The position numbers and the translations under genes are program-made. This document shows positions 8,007 through 16,871 of a DNA stretch of 64,000 nt, piece by piece. Under the pieces are notes generated by a model. The model was not told the DNA's origin. It worked only from the letters and a program-made list of their open reading frames with translations, and did not search any database. Each line of letters starts with the position of its first letter. The stretch's first letter is position 1. The stretch spans positions 4,932,501 through 4,996,500 of the forward strand of contig NZ_CP127294.1 of NCBI RefSeq assembly GCF_030285625.1, given 5' to 3'. This DNA comes from Amycolatopsis sp. 2-15 (GTDB taxonomy: Bacteria; Actinomycetota; Actinomycetes; Mycobacteriales; Pseudonocardiaceae).

Positions 8007-8262
8007 TCGGCGCGGAATGCATTCGTGCCGGCCCTGAGGGGTGTTCCTTGCTGACGACCGCCCTGCCGGGCGGCTGACGATCGGCCGGCTCAAAACGCAT
8101 CGCGCGTGCCGGGCACCTGACGCTGCTCACCGGGGGCAAGGGCGGGTCGATCAGCCGGCCACCGTACTGGCCCGACTGGTCCTCGCTGACCTCCGCGGAT
8201 GACTGATCCCCCGGCGGCTGTCGGGTCCGTCGTCGCAGGTGCGTGTGCGGTAATCTGTCGTC

Positions 8263-8889
8263 GTGGCAGAACCGGAGCACACGGTGAGGGCTACCCGGCT
8301 GACGGCGCGGGGTGAGGCGACGCGTGCCCGAATCCTGCAAGCCGCGGTCGATTTGATGTCTGTGAAGGGCGTGACCGCGACCACGCTTGACGATGTGCGC
8401 GCCGCGAGCGGCACCAGCAAGTCGCAACTTTATCACCACTTCCAGGACAAGGACGCGTTGGTCCAGGAGGTCATCGGCCATCGGGCGCACGGCCTGCTCG
8501 CTTGGCATGAGGACCAGCTGAGTCGGCTGAACTCGATGCGTGGTCTCGAACGGTGGCGGGACGCGGTCGTCCAGCACAACGCCCTGCGCAACGGTGCGTA
8601 CGGCTGCCCTCTCGGCTCGATGGCGAGTGAGCTGTCCGACCGGAACGAACGAGCGCGTTCGGAGCTCGCGGCGCACTTCGAGCGGTGGGAAGGCCTGATC
8701 GCCGAAGGTCTGGAGCGGATGCGAGTCGCCGGCAAACTGCGGCAGGACGCCGACCCGCAGCGGCTCGCGATCGGGCTGGTCGGAGCCCTCCAGGGCGGAT
8801 ACCTGCTCGCGCAGACCCAACAGGACGTCGCACCCATGAAAGTCGCGCTGGACATGGCGATCGACTGCATCCGGGCGTTCAAGGCCTGA
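8263..8889 (+). CDS. TetR family regulator (fourth of four, paralog of the second)
   Basis: 208 residues from GTG 8263 (MAEPEHTVRATRLTARG). HTH VTATTLDDVRAASGTSKSQLYHHF and the LmrA/YxaF-like segment GAYGCPLGSMASEL with VGALQGGYLLAQT. It is the rightward twin of the leftward gene at 5954-6583. Nothing else is encoded between this gene and the oppositely oriented MocR gene, so no target is apparent. Confidence 0.88.
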   Translation: MAEPEHTVRATRLTARGEATRARILQAAVDLMSVKGVTATTLDDVRAASGTSKSQLYHHFQDKDALVQEVIGHRAHGLLAWHEDQLSRLNSMRGLERWRDAVVQHNALRNGAYGCPLGSMASELSDRNERARSELAAHFERWEGLIAEGLERMRVAGKLRQDADPQRLAIGLVGALQGGYLLAQTQQDVAPMKVALDMAIDCIRAFKA

Positions 8890-8967
8890 CTTCGTCCCCG
8901 ATCGTCCAGCGCCGCCGACTGGACTTGCCCGACCACTTCTCATCCGACGAGGCCGACTTGTGCGACA

Positions 8968-10383
8968 TCAGGTCGACCTGCGCTGTCTCTCGACCGTATT
9001 GGCGAGCAGGGCGATGGCCTCGTCGATGGCGTGGGGCGCGATATTGCCATAGCCGATCACCACGCCGTCCGGGCTCGGGTCAGGGTTGAGCTGGAAGCGG
9101 GTGATGGAGGTGAAGGCGATCCCGAGGGCTCGGGCGCGCGCGGTCAACTCATCGGGGTGGGTGTCGTCGAGTCGGGTGGCGAGCGTCTGGACACCGGCAG
9201 CGGTCCCGACAAGCCGCAGCGGCACGCGATGCCGGGTGATGGCCAGTTCGAGTGCTTGCCGAGCTGTTCGGTAGCGGCTCCGAGCGGCGCGGATGTGCCG
9301 GTCGTAGTCGCCGGTTTCGACGAGCTGGGCGAGCGCGAGCTGATCGAGAGTCGGGCTGCCGTGATCGGCGAGGAACTTGTTCGGCACCAGCTCGGCGTGC
9401 AGCTCGGCCGGGCTGACCAGCCAGCCCAAGCGGACCGCCGGGGCGAGCGTCTTGCTGGTGGATCCGAGGTAGACGACACGGTCGGGCGCCCGGCCCTGCA
9501 GGCAGCCGACAGCGCGTCGATCGAAGCGGAACTCCCCGTCGTAGTCGTCCTCGACGAGGATCGCGCCGCATCTCCCCGCCCACGCCAGCACCGCCTCCCG
9601 GCGGGCGGACGCCAGGATCGCACCGGTGGGGAACTGGTGGGCCGGAGTGGTGAGCACCGCGTCGACGCCCCGCTCGGGCAGCCGATCCACGAGGATGCCG
9701 TCGTGATCGACCGGGACGGGCAGGACAGCCAGCCCGGCCTGGCGCAGGATGGACGCTCGATGAGGCAGGCCGGGGTCCTCGATCGCGACGGTCTTGGCGC
9801 CTCGGGCGCGCAGCGTATGGGCGAGCAAGTGGAGACCTTGTGTGAAGCCCGCGCAGATCAACAACCGGTGTGGATCGGCGTCGACGCCGCGAACCCGACC
9901 GAGGTAATCGGCCAGCACGTGGCGCAGCCGAGGATGTCCGGCCGGGTCGGGGTAGTCCAGATCGGAATCCGCCGCGGCGGCCAGCGCGGTCGTCCACGCA
10001 CGCCGCCACAGGCGGCGGGGGAATGCCGACAGCGTCGGAATCCCGGGGCGCATGTCCCATCGAGGCACGACCTCGGCTGACCGGAGGGCGTCAGGCACCT
10101 CGGTCGTCGGCGGAAGAGAAAGGTCGGAGACGCAGGTGCCGGACCCCGGCCGGCTGACCAGATAACCTTCTGCGCTCAGCTGCGTGTATACCTCGACAAC
10201 CAAGCGCCGGGAGATTCCGAGGTCTTCGGCCAATACCCGGCTGGCGGGCAACCGCTGGCCGACCGCCAGCCGACCACTCCGCACCGCCTCGCGCAGGGCG
10301 CTTTCGAGCTGAACCCGGCGTGGTCGCCCGGGCACCAGCGGTTCGATCGGCAGTAAGAAGTCCATTCCGGAAGTGGTACCCAT
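8968..10383 (-). CDS. MocR/PdxR family regulator (GntR HTH + aminotransferase-like domain)
   Basis: 471 residues. The N-terminal winged helix (residues about 15-80: LESALREAVRSGRLAVGQRLPASRVLAEDLGISRRLVVEVY) is GntR-type. The rest is a fold-type I aminotransferase-like domain with DYPDPAGHPRLRHVLADYLGR, VEDDYDGEFRFDR and the PLP-lysine motif YLGSTSKTLAPAVRLGWLV. MocR proteins bind PLP or PLP-amine adducts and control vitamin B6, GABA or related genes. ATG 10383 is preferred; ATG 10365 is also possible. It is divergent from the broken quinone oxidoreductase at 10572, its likely former target. No pdx or gab gene is nearby. Confidence 0.88.
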   Translation of the reverse strand: MGTTSGMDFLLPIEPLVPGRPRRVQLESALREAVRSGRLAVGQRLPASRVLAEDLGISRRLVVEVYTQLSAEGYLVSRPGSGTCVSDLSLPPTTEVPDALRSAEVVPRWDMRPGIPTLSAFPRRLWRRAWTTALAAAADSDLDYPDPAGHPRLRHVLADYLGRVRGVDADPHRLLICAGFTQGLHLLAHTLRARGAKTVAIEDPGLPHRASILRQAGLAVLPVPVDHDGILVDRLPERGVDAVLTTPAHQFPTGAILASARREAVLAWAGRCGAILVEDDYDGEFRFDRRAVGCLQGRAPDRVVYLGSTSKTLAPAVRLGWLVSPAELHAELVPNKFLADHGSPTLDQLALAQLVETGDYDRHIRAARSRYRTARQALELAITRHRVPLRLVGTAAGVQTLATRLDDTHPDELTARARALGIAFTSITRFQLNPDPSPDGVVIGYGNIAPHAIDEAIALLANTVERQRRST

Positions 10384-10571
10384 TTCTTGCGAGTATTTGG
10401 ACTCTAACACGGGGCCAAACGGCGACTAGATTGGTTTACCCCGCACCTGAGGCTGTTGGTGGACCTCGATCGCGTCGCCCGTGTGCGCCTTTGGTGGCGC
10501 GGATGAAGTCGGCCTCATCGTCGAGTGGTCCGAAAATGCCGGATTGATCAAAGTGAAAGGGAGAACAGTTG
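10384..10571. promoter_or_regulatory. Divergent promoter region between mocR-like gene and oxidoreductase
   Basis: A relatively AT-rich stretch. TTTGG at 10396-10400 and CCAAA at 10415-10419 form a short inverted repeat just upstream of the MocR start, and AAGGGAGA about 10 nt before ATG 10572 is a good ribosome-binding site for the rightward gene. The exact promoter elements are not clear. Confidence 0.35.
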
Positions 10572-11519
10572 ATGCGTGCCGCTGGAGTGCGTGAGATTGG
10601 AGGTCAAGTCGAGTTGCTCGACCCTCCCCGAGCCTGGCGGCCCCGGTCCCGAGGAAGTGTTGGTCGAGGTCGCGGCAGCCGGCGTCGGAAACTGGGACGA
10701 CGTCGTCCGAGTGGGGGCGTGGAACGTCGGGTTGACCGCGCCGATGGCGCTCGGCGTGGAAGTCGCCGGCACGGTCGTCGCGGTCGGTTCGAAGTCACGA
10801 CCCTGCGGCCGGGCGATGAGGTCCTCGGCCATCCGGTTCCGCTGCGTCACGAGGGCTGCTGGGCCGAGCGCTTGGTCGTGGACGCCGATCTGCTCGTGCT
10901 CAAGCCTCTCGGCGTGCCGTGGGACACGGCGGCGGCGTTCCCGGTGCCCGCGCTGACCGCGGAGCAGGTGCTCTCCGAGGCGCTCAAAGTCGCCGGGAAC
11001 GAGACGCTGCTCGTCCACGGCGCCGGCGGGACGACCGGCGGGTTGGCTGTGCAGCTCGCCGCACTGCGGGGTGTCCGGGTGATCGCCACTTCCGGACCAT
11101 CGAGCACCGCCCGAGTGGTACAGGCCGGGGCGGCAGAGGTCGTCGACTACCACGACAGCGACTGGCCTGACCGCGTCCGTGAACTGACCGGTGGCGTCGG
11201 CGTCGAAGCCGCGGTCAACGCGGTTTCCGGAGGCAGTGCCGACACCGTCCTGGCCTTGCGAGAGGGCGGCCGGATGGCGACCATCACCGGCGACCCGCCG
11301 GCGGCCGAGCGCGGCATCAGCGTCGCCGACGTCTACGTGCGCCCGGACTCGACCCAGCTCGAGGAGCTTTGTCTGCTCCTGGGTGATGGTCGGCTGACCC
11401 CGTCGGTGGGCGCCGCACTGCCGCTGGCCGAGGCGGCGACGGCGCTTGAACGCGCTGTTTCCGGCGCCAAGGGCGGTCCGGTCGTCCTTCGAGTCACCTC
11501 GGGGCGGACCGGAACCTGA
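10572..11519 (+). pseudogene. Quinone oxidoreductase (zinc-independent MDR) with two opposing frameshifts
   Basis: Starts MRAAGVREIGGQVELLD in one frame. From about 10625 the expected LPEPGGPGPEEVLVEVAAAG and MALGVEVAGTVVAVGS lie in the next frame. From about 10792 the first frame resumes with EVTTLRPGDEVLGH and runs to the end through the NADPH site HGAGGTTGGLAVQL. One extra C in the run at 10620-10626 and one missing G near 10790 explain the pattern exactly. As written, about 55 residues of the catalytic domain would be nonsense. It is divergent from the MocR gene. Either a pseudogene or two read errors. Confidence 0.75.
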
Positions 11520-11538
11520 GTTCTGTCCCGTAAACGGC

Positions 11539-11578
11539 ACCGGCGCCGGCGCGCGCCCCGACGCGTGCCGGCGCCGGT
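11539..11578. terminator. Strong GC hairpin after the oxidoreductase
   Basis: ACCGGCGCCGGC and GCCGGCGCCGGT form a 12-bp perfect stem, extended by partly paired GCGCG/CGCGT, about 20 nt after the TGA of the oxidoreductase. Probable Rho-independent-like terminator without a U-tract. The following 265 bp up to the next gene show no coding sequence I recognise. Confidence 0.65.
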
Positions 11579-11843
11579 TGCGTCGTCTCGTCTGTGTTCG
11601 CCCGGTGGTTCGACCACGGCTGTTGCTCTCGATCCTCCGCGCTCGGCGACCGTCCACACCGGACCGAAGCGCTACTCACGGTCGGCTCGCAGTCGAGCGG
11701 GATCGCACGTATTGCCCGTTCGTACCCCAGGATCCTGCACCGAGGAATGTTCGCGACGCCGTCGGTAAGACAGCACGGTGGAGCGACACCTACTGACCCG
11801 TACGAGGAAACGGCGAGTCCACAGAAAAGGAACCGACAACAGA

Positions 11844-12977
11844 ATGGCAAGACACATCATCACCCGCGTCGCGCTCGGGGCTGCCGCGGTGTTGGCGACC
11901 ATCACGATCGCGGCTCCAGAGGCCTCGGCGTCCACGGCACCGGGACACAGCGGTGCGGTGTTCGTGCAGACCGACAGCCCGAAGGGCAACGCTGTCGTCG
12001 CCTACAGCCGGTCCACCGACGGGACGTTGAAGCAAACGGCCGTTTACAAGACCGGTGGTCTCGGCGGCGTGCTGGACGGGTCGGTCGTCGACCACCAGGC
12101 TTCACAGGGCTCGCTCGCCTACGACGAGCGCCATCAAGTGCTGATCGCGACGAACTCCGGCAGCAACACCGTGACCGTGTTCGCCGTCCGCGGCAGTCAG
12201 CTGGTCCGCATCCAGACGCTCGCCTCCGGCGGCCGATTCCCCGTGAGTGTCGCCGTCCACGGTGACCGGGTCTACGTCCTCAACGCTCTGGACGGCGGGT
12301 CGCTCCAGGGCTATTGGAACCTCGGTGGCCACCTGATCCCGCTGCCCGGCCAGCACCGCGCGCTGGGGCTCGACCCCAACGCCGCACCGCAGTTCACGCA
12401 CACCCCCGCCCAGGTCGAGTTCACGCCCGACGGAGCGCACCTCGTGGTGGCGACCAAGGCCGTCGGCGACAGCCTGATGGTCTACTCGGTCAACACTCTG
12501 CTCGGACTGTCCGCCAAGCCGACGGTCACGTCGACCGGCGCCGGCTCGGTTCCTTTCGGCTTCGCCTTCGACCGCGGCGGCCGGGTCCTGCTCACGGAAG
12601 CGGGCCCGAACGCGGTCGCCTCGGTCCACCTCGACAAGGCCGGACGGGCCACCGTCGGGGAGACCGTGGCCACCGGTCAGGCGGCGAGCTGCTGGATCAC
12701 GGTCGCGGGCGACTACGCCTACGTCGCCAACGCCGGCAGTGGGACCATCACGACCTACTCCGTGGGCCACGGCCGGCTCGAGCTGATCGGCCAGACGCCT
12801 GCTTCGGCCGGCACGATCGACCTCACCGCGTCCGGTGACGGCAAGTTCCTCTACGCCCAGGCCGGAAGGGACGGCGAAGTCGACGCCTTCCGCATCGGGC
12901 GCGACGGCAGCCTCACGGCAGTCGGCACGGTCGCGGTGCCGGACGCCGTCGGCGGTGAAGGAATCGTCGCCTCCTGA
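11844..12977 (+). CDS. Secreted beta-propeller protein (lactonase/YncE-like)
   Basis: 377 residues from ATG 11844 (MARHIITRV) with AAAAGGA upstream. A signal peptide (hydrophobic ALGAAAVLATITIAAPEASAS, cleavage near residue 31) is followed by repeated blade-like units such as VFVQTDSPKGNAVVAYSR, LIATNSGSNTVTVFAVRG, VYVLNALDGGSLQGY, AYVANAGSGTITTYSV and FLYAQAGRDGEVDAFR. This is the pattern of six- or seven-bladed propellers in the 6-phosphogluconolactonase-like family, here exported. Enzymatic activity is not assured; such proteins may bind ligands or the cell envelope. It stands alone between two hairpins. Confidence 0.82.
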   Translation: MARHIITRVALGAAAVLATITIAAPEASASTAPGHSGAVFVQTDSPKGNAVVAYSRSTDGTLKQTAVYKTGGLGGVLDGSVVDHQASQGSLAYDERHQVLIATNSGSNTVTVFAVRGSQLVRIQTLASGGRFPVSVAVHGDRVYVLNALDGGSLQGYWNLGGHLIPLPGQHRALGLDPNAAPQFTHTPAQVEFTPDGAHLVVATKAVGDSLMVYSVNTLLGLSAKPTVTSTGAGSVPFGFAFDRGGRVLLTEAGPNAVASVHLDKAGRATVGETVATGQAASCWITVAGDYAYVANAGSGTITTYSVGHGRLELIGQTPASAGTIDLTASGDGKFLYAQAGRDGEVDAFRIGRDGSLTAVGTVAVPDAVGGEGIVAS

Positions 12978-12982
12978 CGGAC

Positions 12983-13018
12983 CGGCGGGTGGGTGCCGGC
13001 ACCGGCGCGCACCCGCCG
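12983..13018. terminator. Hairpin between convergent propeller and SDR genes
   Basis: CGGCGGGTG pairs with CACCCGCCG (9 bp), with an inner GGTGCCGGCACC palindrome in the loop. It begins 6 nt after the propeller stop codon. Confidence 0.6.
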
Positions 13019-13132
13019 TGGTCACCGAGGCGCAACGAATTCCGGAACCGTGACCGGTTCCGGGCACCCGCCGGGGCTGGGCTTGCGCTCAGCGCCGACG
13101 GGTATCGTTGTCCAGACTCTACCGATCCCGGG

Positions 13133-13906
13133 TCAGTTGCGGCCGGCCATCACGCCGCCGTCGACGTCGACGATGGCGCCGGTCATCCAGCTCGACTTGT
13201 CCGACAGCAGGAACGACACGGCGTTCGCGATGTCCTCCGGTGTGCCCACCCGCCCCAGCGGGTGAACGCCGGCGAAGCTGTCGACCGTTTCGTCGAACTT
13301 GTCCTCCGGCACGAAGCCCAAGTACAGGGGCGTCTTGACGACCGCGGGAGCGACCGCGTTGACCCGGATCCCGTGCGGGGCGAGCTCGATCGCGAGTGCC
13401 TTGGTGAAGGAGTGGATACCGCCCTTCTGCACGGAGTAACCGGTGTGCGGTGTCGCCGCGATGCCCTGGTGCGCCCACATCGAGCCGACGTTCACGATGG
13501 CGCCGCCCTTGCCACCCGCGACCATGCCCGCGACGACCGTCTGCGTGATGAAGAACAGCGCTCGGTTCAGTTCGTTGTACGAGTCGTAGAAGGCTTCGTC
13601 GTATTCGCTGAACGCCCTCGGGACGAAGAATCCCGCCGCGTTGACGAGCAGGTTGGCATCGGCGTGTTCGGCAGCGAGCTGCTTGCGGACCTCGGGTACC
13701 TGGTCACGGTCGGTCAGCTCCGCCGTGATACCCCAGGCCTTTCCCCTCTGCGACAAAGCTTCGACTGCCGCCTGGACGTGCTCGGGATTCCGGCCCGTGA
13801 TCACGGCGGTGCCACCCGAGGCGACCACCTGGTGGGCCGTGGCCAGCCCCATGCCGTTGCTGCCGCCGACCACGACGACCTTCTGGCCCTCGAAACTCTC
13901 GCTCAT
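13133..13906 (-). CDS. Short-chain dehydrogenase/reductase (SDR)
   Basis: 257 residues of a classical SDR: nucleotide motif GGSNGMG near residue 14, NAAG segment (LLVNAAGFF), catalytic Ser in VNVGSMWAHQG and the YSVQK active-site tetrad (Y-x3-K), then the C-terminal MTGAIVDVDGG. ATG 13906 is preceded by AGGAG at 9 nt. It runs divergently from the LysR gene at 14133, the usual arrangement of a LysR regulator and its target. Substrate is an unidentified secondary alcohol or ketone. Confidence 0.88.
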   Translation of the reverse strand: MSESFEGQKVVVVGGSNGMGLATAHQVVASGGTAVITGRNPEHVQAAVEALSQRGKAWGITAELTDRDQVPEVRKQLAAEHADANLLVNAAGFFVPRAFSEYDEAFYDSYNELNRALFFITQTVVAGMVAGGKGGAIVNVGSMWAHQGIAATPHTGYSVQKGGIHSFTKALAIELAPHGIRVNAVAPAVVKTPLYLGFVPEDKFDETVDSFAGVHPLGRVGTPEDIANAVSFLLSDKSSWMTGAIVDVDGGVMAGRN

Positions 13907-14132
13907 GACCGTTTGCTCCTTCACGCGAAATCCGGACCCCGGGTGATTCCCGGATCGGGCTACCAGGAGGTTCGTGGCGCGCGGCCGGCGGTTCTTACCG
14001 ACGGTCGCGGCGACCGCCTGCGAAGGCGGCTCGCGCGCAACGTGCGCTCCTCCCTCGTCCGCGCTCCGTCGGAGCCGGATTGCGGTATGTTTCCACGATG
14101 CCAATGTCGGCTGGAGCTCTGTGTATATCGGT

Positions 14133-15059
14133 ATGTCGAGCACCGTGATGACGCCCAATCTTCTCGACGGGCGGTTGAAGATCCGGCATCTGCTGCTGGT
14201 CGATGCGATCGCGCGTCGCGGCACCTTGGTGGCGGCCGCCGATGATCTGAACATCACCCAGCCCGCCGCGACCCGCACGCTGCGCGAACTCGAGGAAATC
14301 CTCGGAGTGGCGTTGTACGACCGGAACCCGAGGGGGCTGTCGCCGACGCCGTTCAGTGAGGCGTTCGCGGCGCATGCTCGGGCTGTCGTGTCCCAGATTC
14401 GCCTGGCTGGGAAGCACATGGCGCAGCTACGGGACGCCAACCGCGGGACGGTCGCGATCGGTATCCACCTCACGGGGTCGACTGCTCTGGTCCCGCGGGC
14501 GGTGGAGGTCTTGAAGGCCCGACACCCGCTCTTGACCGTCGAGCTGACTGAAGCGTTGCCCCGCAGACTGCTGTCGGAACTGGGGTCGGGACGCCTCGAC
14601 CTCGTGGTGGGCCGGCTGACGCAGCCGACGGACGAACACTTCATCCGGCTCCCACTGCACGAGGAGGCAGTGTCGCTCGTGGTCCGCGCGGAGCATCCGC
14701 TGGCCGGCCGTGAAGGGATCGATGCGTCGGAGCTTTCCGGTTATCCGTGGATCTTTCCCGATGCGGAGGCTCGTTTGCGCGGCGAGCTGGACCAGTTTTT
14801 CAGCGCTCGTGGCATTCCGCTGCCGGTCAACCGGGTCGAGACCACGGCGTACCTCGCGGTGCGGCATTTGCTGCTCGCCACGGACTCGATCGCGGCGCTG
14901 GCCGTCTCCATCCACGAAGGACTGGCGGGTGTGGTGAGTTTGGGGCCGGAGTTCGAGCTGGCCAGTCACAGCGTCGGCATCACGTTGGCCGCCGGCCGGG
15001 AAGTCACGCCCGCGGCGAGCGCGATGATCGGCATTCTCCGGGAGCTTGTCGCGTCGTAG
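14133..15059 (+). CDS. LysR family transcriptional regulator
   Basis: 308 residues. The winged HTH is at about residues 15-75 (LKIRHLLLVDAIARRGTLVAAADDLNITQPAATRTLRELEEILG), followed by a substrate-binding domain resembling PcaQ/GbpR-type regulators of aromatic catabolism (FSEAFAAHARAVVSQI, GRLDLVVGRL). Start could be ATG 14133 or ATG 14148. It is divergent from the SDR and lies just upstream of the flavin reductase / dioxygenase-like / FMN-reductase / MHS transporter set, so both are candidate targets. GGTATG sequences occur twice before it and twice after it. Confidence 0.85.
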   Translation: MSSTVMTPNLLDGRLKIRHLLLVDAIARRGTLVAAADDLNITQPAATRTLRELEEILGVALYDRNPRGLSPTPFSEAFAAHARAVVSQIRLAGKHMAQLRDANRGTVAIGIHLTGSTALVPRAVEVLKARHPLLTVELTEALPRRLLSELGSGRLDLVVGRLTQPTDEHFIRLPLHEEAVSLVVRAEHPLAGREGIDASELSGYPWIFPDAEARLRGELDQFFSARGIPLPVNRVETTAYLAVRHLLLATDSIAALAVSIHEGLAGVVSLGPEFELASHSVGITLAAGREVTPAASAMIGILRELVAS

Positions 15060-15187
15060 CGGTATGCCACTCCTGGTATGTCCGACGGCAGAACGCGCAT
15101 TGGCGCGGTCTGCGATCGCTGATGGATGCTGCTCGCCAGACCCACCGTCGGCCGGACACACGGCCCCCCGAGGAGGAGTGATCGGCA

Positions 15188-15730
15188 GTGACCGTCCCCA
15201 GCAGCACTTTCGTCCCCGACGGACTCGAAGCCTTGGCTTTCCGGCACGCATTACGCCATTTCCCCACGGGCGTCAGCGTGATCACGATCCCCGACGGAGA
15301 CGGTGCGCATGGGATGACGGCCAGCTCGTTTTCGCCGGTTTCCCTGAATCCCAGGCTCTGCGCGGTCAGCGTCAACAAGCCCGGCCGCATGCACGAGCTG
15401 CTGCACGCGACCGACGGATATTACGGGCTCAGCGTGCTCGGGAATCGGCAGGGTGCGATCGCCGACTTCTACGCACGCAGCCCTTGGGCCGTCTCGGCCG
15501 AGGTGAAGATGGATGTGCGCGACGGCTGTCCGGTCGTCCGCGACTCGTTGGCCTGGTTCCTGTGCCGCAAATGGGGTGTCTACGACGGGGGAGACCACTC
15601 GATCTTCGTCGGTGAGGTCGTCGACCTGGGGGCGAAGGACGTGGGCGACGTTTCTCCCTTGATCTTTCACCATTCGAAGTATTTCGAGCTGGGGGAAAAC
15701 ATCCCGCGGGGGAGCGAGGGCGGGGTCTGA
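15188..15730 (+). CDS. Flavin reductase-like domain protein (FMN reductase component)
   Basis: 180 residues of the flavin-reductase/DIM6-NTAB family: FRHALRHFPTGVSVITI at the start, GMTASSFSPVSLNPRLCAVSVNK (flavin-binding), then GDHSIFVGEVVDLG. Such proteins use NAD(P)H to reduce FMN or FAD for a partner monooxygenase. GTG 15188 is preceded by GGAGGAG. The genes after it are a broken dioxygenase-like gene and a broken FMN reductase, so its partner in this place has been lost or lies elsewhere. Confidence 0.87.
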   Translation: MTVPSSTFVPDGLEALAFRHALRHFPTGVSVITIPDGDGAHGMTASSFSPVSLNPRLCAVSVNKPGRMHELLHATDGYYGLSVLGNRQGAIADFYARSPWAVSAEVKMDVRDGCPVVRDSLAWFLCRKWGVYDGGDHSIFVGEVVDLGAKDVGDVSPLIFHHSKYFELGENIPRGSEGGV

Positions 15731-15805
15731 CTCCGTCTGCTTGTGACACGGCGTCGTGCCGGCGAATCCCGCCCGCGTTTCCCCGTCCGAGAAAGCCGCA
15801 GTGAC

Positions 15806-16225
15806 ATGCCCGCGTACAACTCCTACCTCAACACCGATGTGCTGCACACGCTGCAGGAGCCCGTGGCCGACGTGGAGGGCGAACGGTCGTTGCTCGCGGT
15901 ATGCCAGGTGCAGGAGCTGTACTTCTGCCTGATCGGCATGGAGTTGCGCGGTACGACGATGTGGTGGCGCTGCCGGGCCGCCGCGGCCTGTCCATTTCGG
16001 ACGAGATCCTGCACCGCGACCCGTCGACGCAGCACGAGCCGCACCCGGACGTGGTACGCGCGTGGACCACGGTCGTCTCCGGCGGCGACCCCGCCCTGGT
16101 GGACCTGCGATTCTGCGGCAGAGCCCTGACGCGGATCGCCGAAGGCTACGCCGAGTACAAGCACTTGCACCTGGTCGCCACGACGCGCTCCTTCGGTCAC
16201 CGCCATGGAACCCGAAACCGCCTGA
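15806..16225 (+). pseudogene. Tryptophan 2,3-dioxygenase-like gene with internal deletion
   Basis: From ATG 15806 one frame gives MPAYNSYLNTDVLHTLQ, VEGERSLLAVCQVQELYF and IGMELR, an N-terminal TDO-superfamily pattern (YLxxDxLLxLQ ... Q..ELWF..hEL). Near 15950 the match moves to another frame: RRGLSISDEILHRD, HEPHPDVVRAW and IAEGYAEYKHLHLVATTRSFGH, the C-terminal half of the same family. About 100 or more central residues that hold part of the heme pocket are absent, and the C-terminal GTGGSSG-type end is lost. Full-length relatives have roughly 270 residues. The gene is dead unless the assembly is wrong. Confidence 0.7.
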
Positions 16226-16236
16226 GTGGAGAACCC

Positions 16237-16829
16237 GTGTCGGACCTGACGATCCTCGCGCTGTCCGGAAGCCTGCGCAAGGAATCCCTCAACACCCGCC
16301 TGCTGAACTCGGTGGCGCGGTTCGCGCCACCCGAACTGACGTTCGACGTGTTCACGGACCTGGCGGCGATCCCGCCGTTCAACGAGGACGACGAACACCC
16401 GGCGCCGCCGGCGGTCGCCGATCTGCGCCGCCGGATCTGCGCCGCCGGATCTGTGCCGCCGACGGCGTGCTCGTCGCGACGCCGGAGTACAACGGCGCCA
16501 TGCCCGGCGCGTTGAAGAACGCGCTGGACTGGCTTTCGCGACCCGTCGAAGAGGGTCTTGTGCTCGAGCGCAAACCCGTTGCGATCATCGGCGCTTCGAA
16601 GGGCCCGCTCGGCAGCATCCGCGCGCAGCTGAACCTGCGTGTGGTGCTGCACAAGATGGATGTGGCCGTGGTGGGCCAGCCGGAGTTCGTGCTGCCTCAC
16701 GCGCACAAGGCCCTGGCCGGGGACGAGCTGCCGGCCGGTTCGCCTTCGCTGCCGATTCTCACCGCCGTGGTCGAGGGCCTGGTCGACCTGATCGAGCGCC
16801 GCCGCGCGGCCGCCTCGCTCACCTGCTGA
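16237..16829 (+). pseudogene. NADPH-dependent FMN reductase (NAD(P)H quinone reductase type) broken by a 14-bp duplication
   Basis: Starts at GTG 16237 with GGAG 5 nt upstream: SDLTILALSGSLRKESLNTRLL is the FMN-binding start of the flavodoxin-like NADPH:FMN reductase family (ChrR/YieF/SsuE group). After ADLRRRICAA the frame goes wrong; one base frame over, ADGVLVATPEYNGAMPGALKNALDW continues the family motif and reads to the TGA at 16827-16829. The break coincides with a 14-bp direct repeat at 16419-16460. Removing one repeat copy restores an uninterrupted protein of about 192 residues. Confidence 0.85.
16419..16460 (+). repeat. Three tandem 14-bp units causing a frameshift
   Basis: Units CGATCTGCGCCGCC, GGATCTGCGCCGCC and GGATCTGTGCCGCC follow one another inside the FMN reductase gene. 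An intact gene needs two units; the third adds 14 nt and shifts the frame. This is typical replication slippage. Confidence 0.85.
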
Positions 16830-16871
16830 TCGCGTAGCTCCGCAAGTCCCACCGAAGAACGGAGTTCACCC

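Noticed and set aside
5190..8889. Inverted TetR duplication considered as a composite mobile element
   Set aside because: No transposase, terminal inverted repeats or target-site duplication could be found at the borders.
15901..16236. Reading 15901-16515 as one intact protein
   Set aside because: It merges the tail of the TDO-like remnant with the start of the FMN reductase in one frame by accident; the GTG 16237 with GGAG upstream and family motifs mark a separate gene.
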